A DNA stretch of 64,000 nucleotides, taken from the NCBI RefSeq assembly GCF_035046485.1, contig NC_085137.1, positions 377,270,706 through 377,334,705 on the forward strand, read 5' to 3'. The notes under the pieces were generated by a model, which saw only the letters and a program-made list of their open reading frames with translations, was not told the DNA's origin and ran no database searches. Source of the stretch: Aedes albopictus (Eukaryota > Arthropoda > Insecta > Diptera > Culicidae). Of this stretch, positions 62,881-64,000 are shown piece by piece. The translations under genes were made by a program, and so were the position numbers. Positions within the stretch are counted from its first letter, which is position 1. Each line of letters starts with the position of its first letter.

Positions 62881-63282
62881 GCTTCTGCAGCAATGTTAAT
62901 GATGAATGAATTTTAATGAAAACTGATACAAAATAGTTGTAAGAATTGAATGAACACCCTGGAATGGCGTTTGTATTTCACAAACAATAACAAGTGTTTG
63001 CCATCATATCTTATTGTATCATTCTAATGTTATTTAATAACCCAGTCAACCAGTGATCGTATAATATGTTGAATAAGATGTTAAAGTGGAGGCGATATAC
63101 GTACATTTTGCATGCGCCTAAATGGAGGCATGCACGCTTATGACCTCCACTTTGTTTTGTTTTTGATGAATTATTTGGATTTTTTTTTTATTTTGTCAGA
63201 GACAATAACATGAAAAGATCAAATTTTCCATTAAAAATGAAATATTGATGAACAAGAAGTTGTGTTATTGATTAGTTGGGAA
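62881..63282. other. AT-rich non-coding DNA
   Basis: No repeat ends or coding signals apart from a short palindrome, TACGTACATTTTGCATGCGCC and its surroundings, near 63100-63150. Confidence 0.4.
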
Positions 63283-64000
63283 TAAGCAAAGCAAAGCAAA
63301 GCAAAGCAAAGATAACCGTACACATCGTAGTTGCTACTCCGTGATTGACCAGAACAATCGAAGTTGCACAGAGAGCCAATGAATGTGAAAGCTTGGGACT
63401 AGCTAACCATTCTCAATGTGCACAATTCGAGAGTTCAGCTATTTAAAGTCAATAACGGCGCTGGCCACGTCCTTACGGTCATCAGGAAAGGGAAGGAATG
63501 TTAGTTCGACAACCGTTGCTACTAGAAACCGTGGAATCCACAGCATCCCCACAGTTGTCACGGGAAGGAATGGTGGTTAGTAGGGTAGGGTAAGGTGTGG
63601 ATCTAGGAGACACTTCTGATAGGTGATATGATCCACTAGTTATATGGAAATACACGTCGCGGTCTTCAACACGATTATGATTTATTTGATCACGATGACC
63701 ACTGATCCCGGATTTCGTGCTCGCGTTTCCATCGCCCTACCGTGGAAACCGACTGATCTACGATTATTGTAGCGCGATTCTGAACCCGGATTTTTCACTC
63801 GCACTTCCATCGCCCTACCGAGAAAACCGACTGACCAACGAATATTGTAGCGCGATTCTGATCCCGGATTTTTCACTCGCACCCCCTTCACTCTTACCTG
63901 AAAATTGTCTGCCATTCGAAAATTCTCAAGCTAATCTGATTCCGCATTCCACACTCGCGCTTGCATGGCTCTACCGAGAAAACCGACTGACCCTGTTATT
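63283..64000 (-). mobile_element. repeat element X, inverted copy 2 (cut by window edge)
   Basis: Starts with AGCAAAGCAAAGCAAAGATA and contains GTTGCTACTCCGTGATTGAC, GGCCACGTCCTTACGGTCAT and AGGGTAAGGTGTGGATCT, all reverse complements of 54850-55790. It ends in 78-bp repeats that run off the window. Confidence 0.6.
63700..64000. repeat. 78-bp tandem repeat
   Basis: Units are anchored on ATCCCGGATTT or ATTCCGCATT at about 63705, 63783, 63861 and 63941. Each contains CCATCGCCCTACCGAGAAAA and CCGACTGA. The array continues past the right edge. Confidence 0.75.

Larger units (their letters stand above)
58813..64000 (-). other. 5' intron of the LRR gene (continues beyond window)
   Basis: The acceptor at 58813 implies an upstream exon, but none with a signal peptide is visible to the right edge. 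The interval holds the degenerate minisatellite and element X. It is called an intron by inference. Confidence 0.5.

Overview
This window is a stretch of a large, transposon-rich insect genome. The element families point to a culicine mosquito, most likely Aedes: LOA/Lian-like, I-superfamily and (AC)n-associated R1-clade retrotransposons, many TA-flanked MITEs, and long degenerate GGAATTCC-type repeats inside an intron. That species call is inference from element types. Nothing looks bacterial. There are no rRNA or tRNA genes and no CRISPR array. Only one host gene can be supported, the last coding exons of a membrane LRR protein on the minus strand (56.6-58.8 kb). Almost everything else is transposons nested in transposons.

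Layout. (1) 1.99-9.26 kb: a dead LOA-clade element on the plus strand, cut by four separate insertions: a TIR element carrying a foldback element, a 213-bp MITE, a 2.4-kb long-TIR element with its own nested elements, and a second foldback element. Removing each insertion and one target-site copy restores an in-frame LOA reading. (2) 9.26-14.14 kb plus 26.67-27.19 kb: an older I-superfamily element on the minus strand. It is interrupted by a 2.48-kb giant palindrome with Transib/RSS-like ends (10.55-13.03 kb) and by a full-length, younger I-superfamily element on the plus strand (14.14-26.67 kb). The younger element carries in its 5' UTR two tandem copies of an unclassified repeat with 152-bp internal repeats. 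(3) 27.2-44.5 kb: a mosaic of non-autonomous elements, namely two near-identical inverted Tc1/mariner-type copies, a 258-bp Helitron-type element, RTE-like, LOA and Helitron-helicase remnants, several MITEs and an inverted third copy of the 152-bp-repeat element. (4) 45.03-52.31 kb: (AC)n, R1-clade copy 1, (AC)n, R1-clade copy 2, (AC)n. This arrangement is expected of a retrotransposon that targets AC microsatellites (Mino type). (5) 54.6-64 kb: MITEs, the host gene 3' end, and its large 5' intron filled with a 3.6-kb degenerate minisatellite.

How parts relate: insertions can be ordered by who interrupts whom, so the window reads as a layered history. No autonomous element is fully intact. 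The I element has one nonsense codon and a 28-nt deletion in ORF2, and the best R1 copy has a single TGA in ORF2 plus a 5' truncation. All family names rest on motifs read by eye; no database search was possible.
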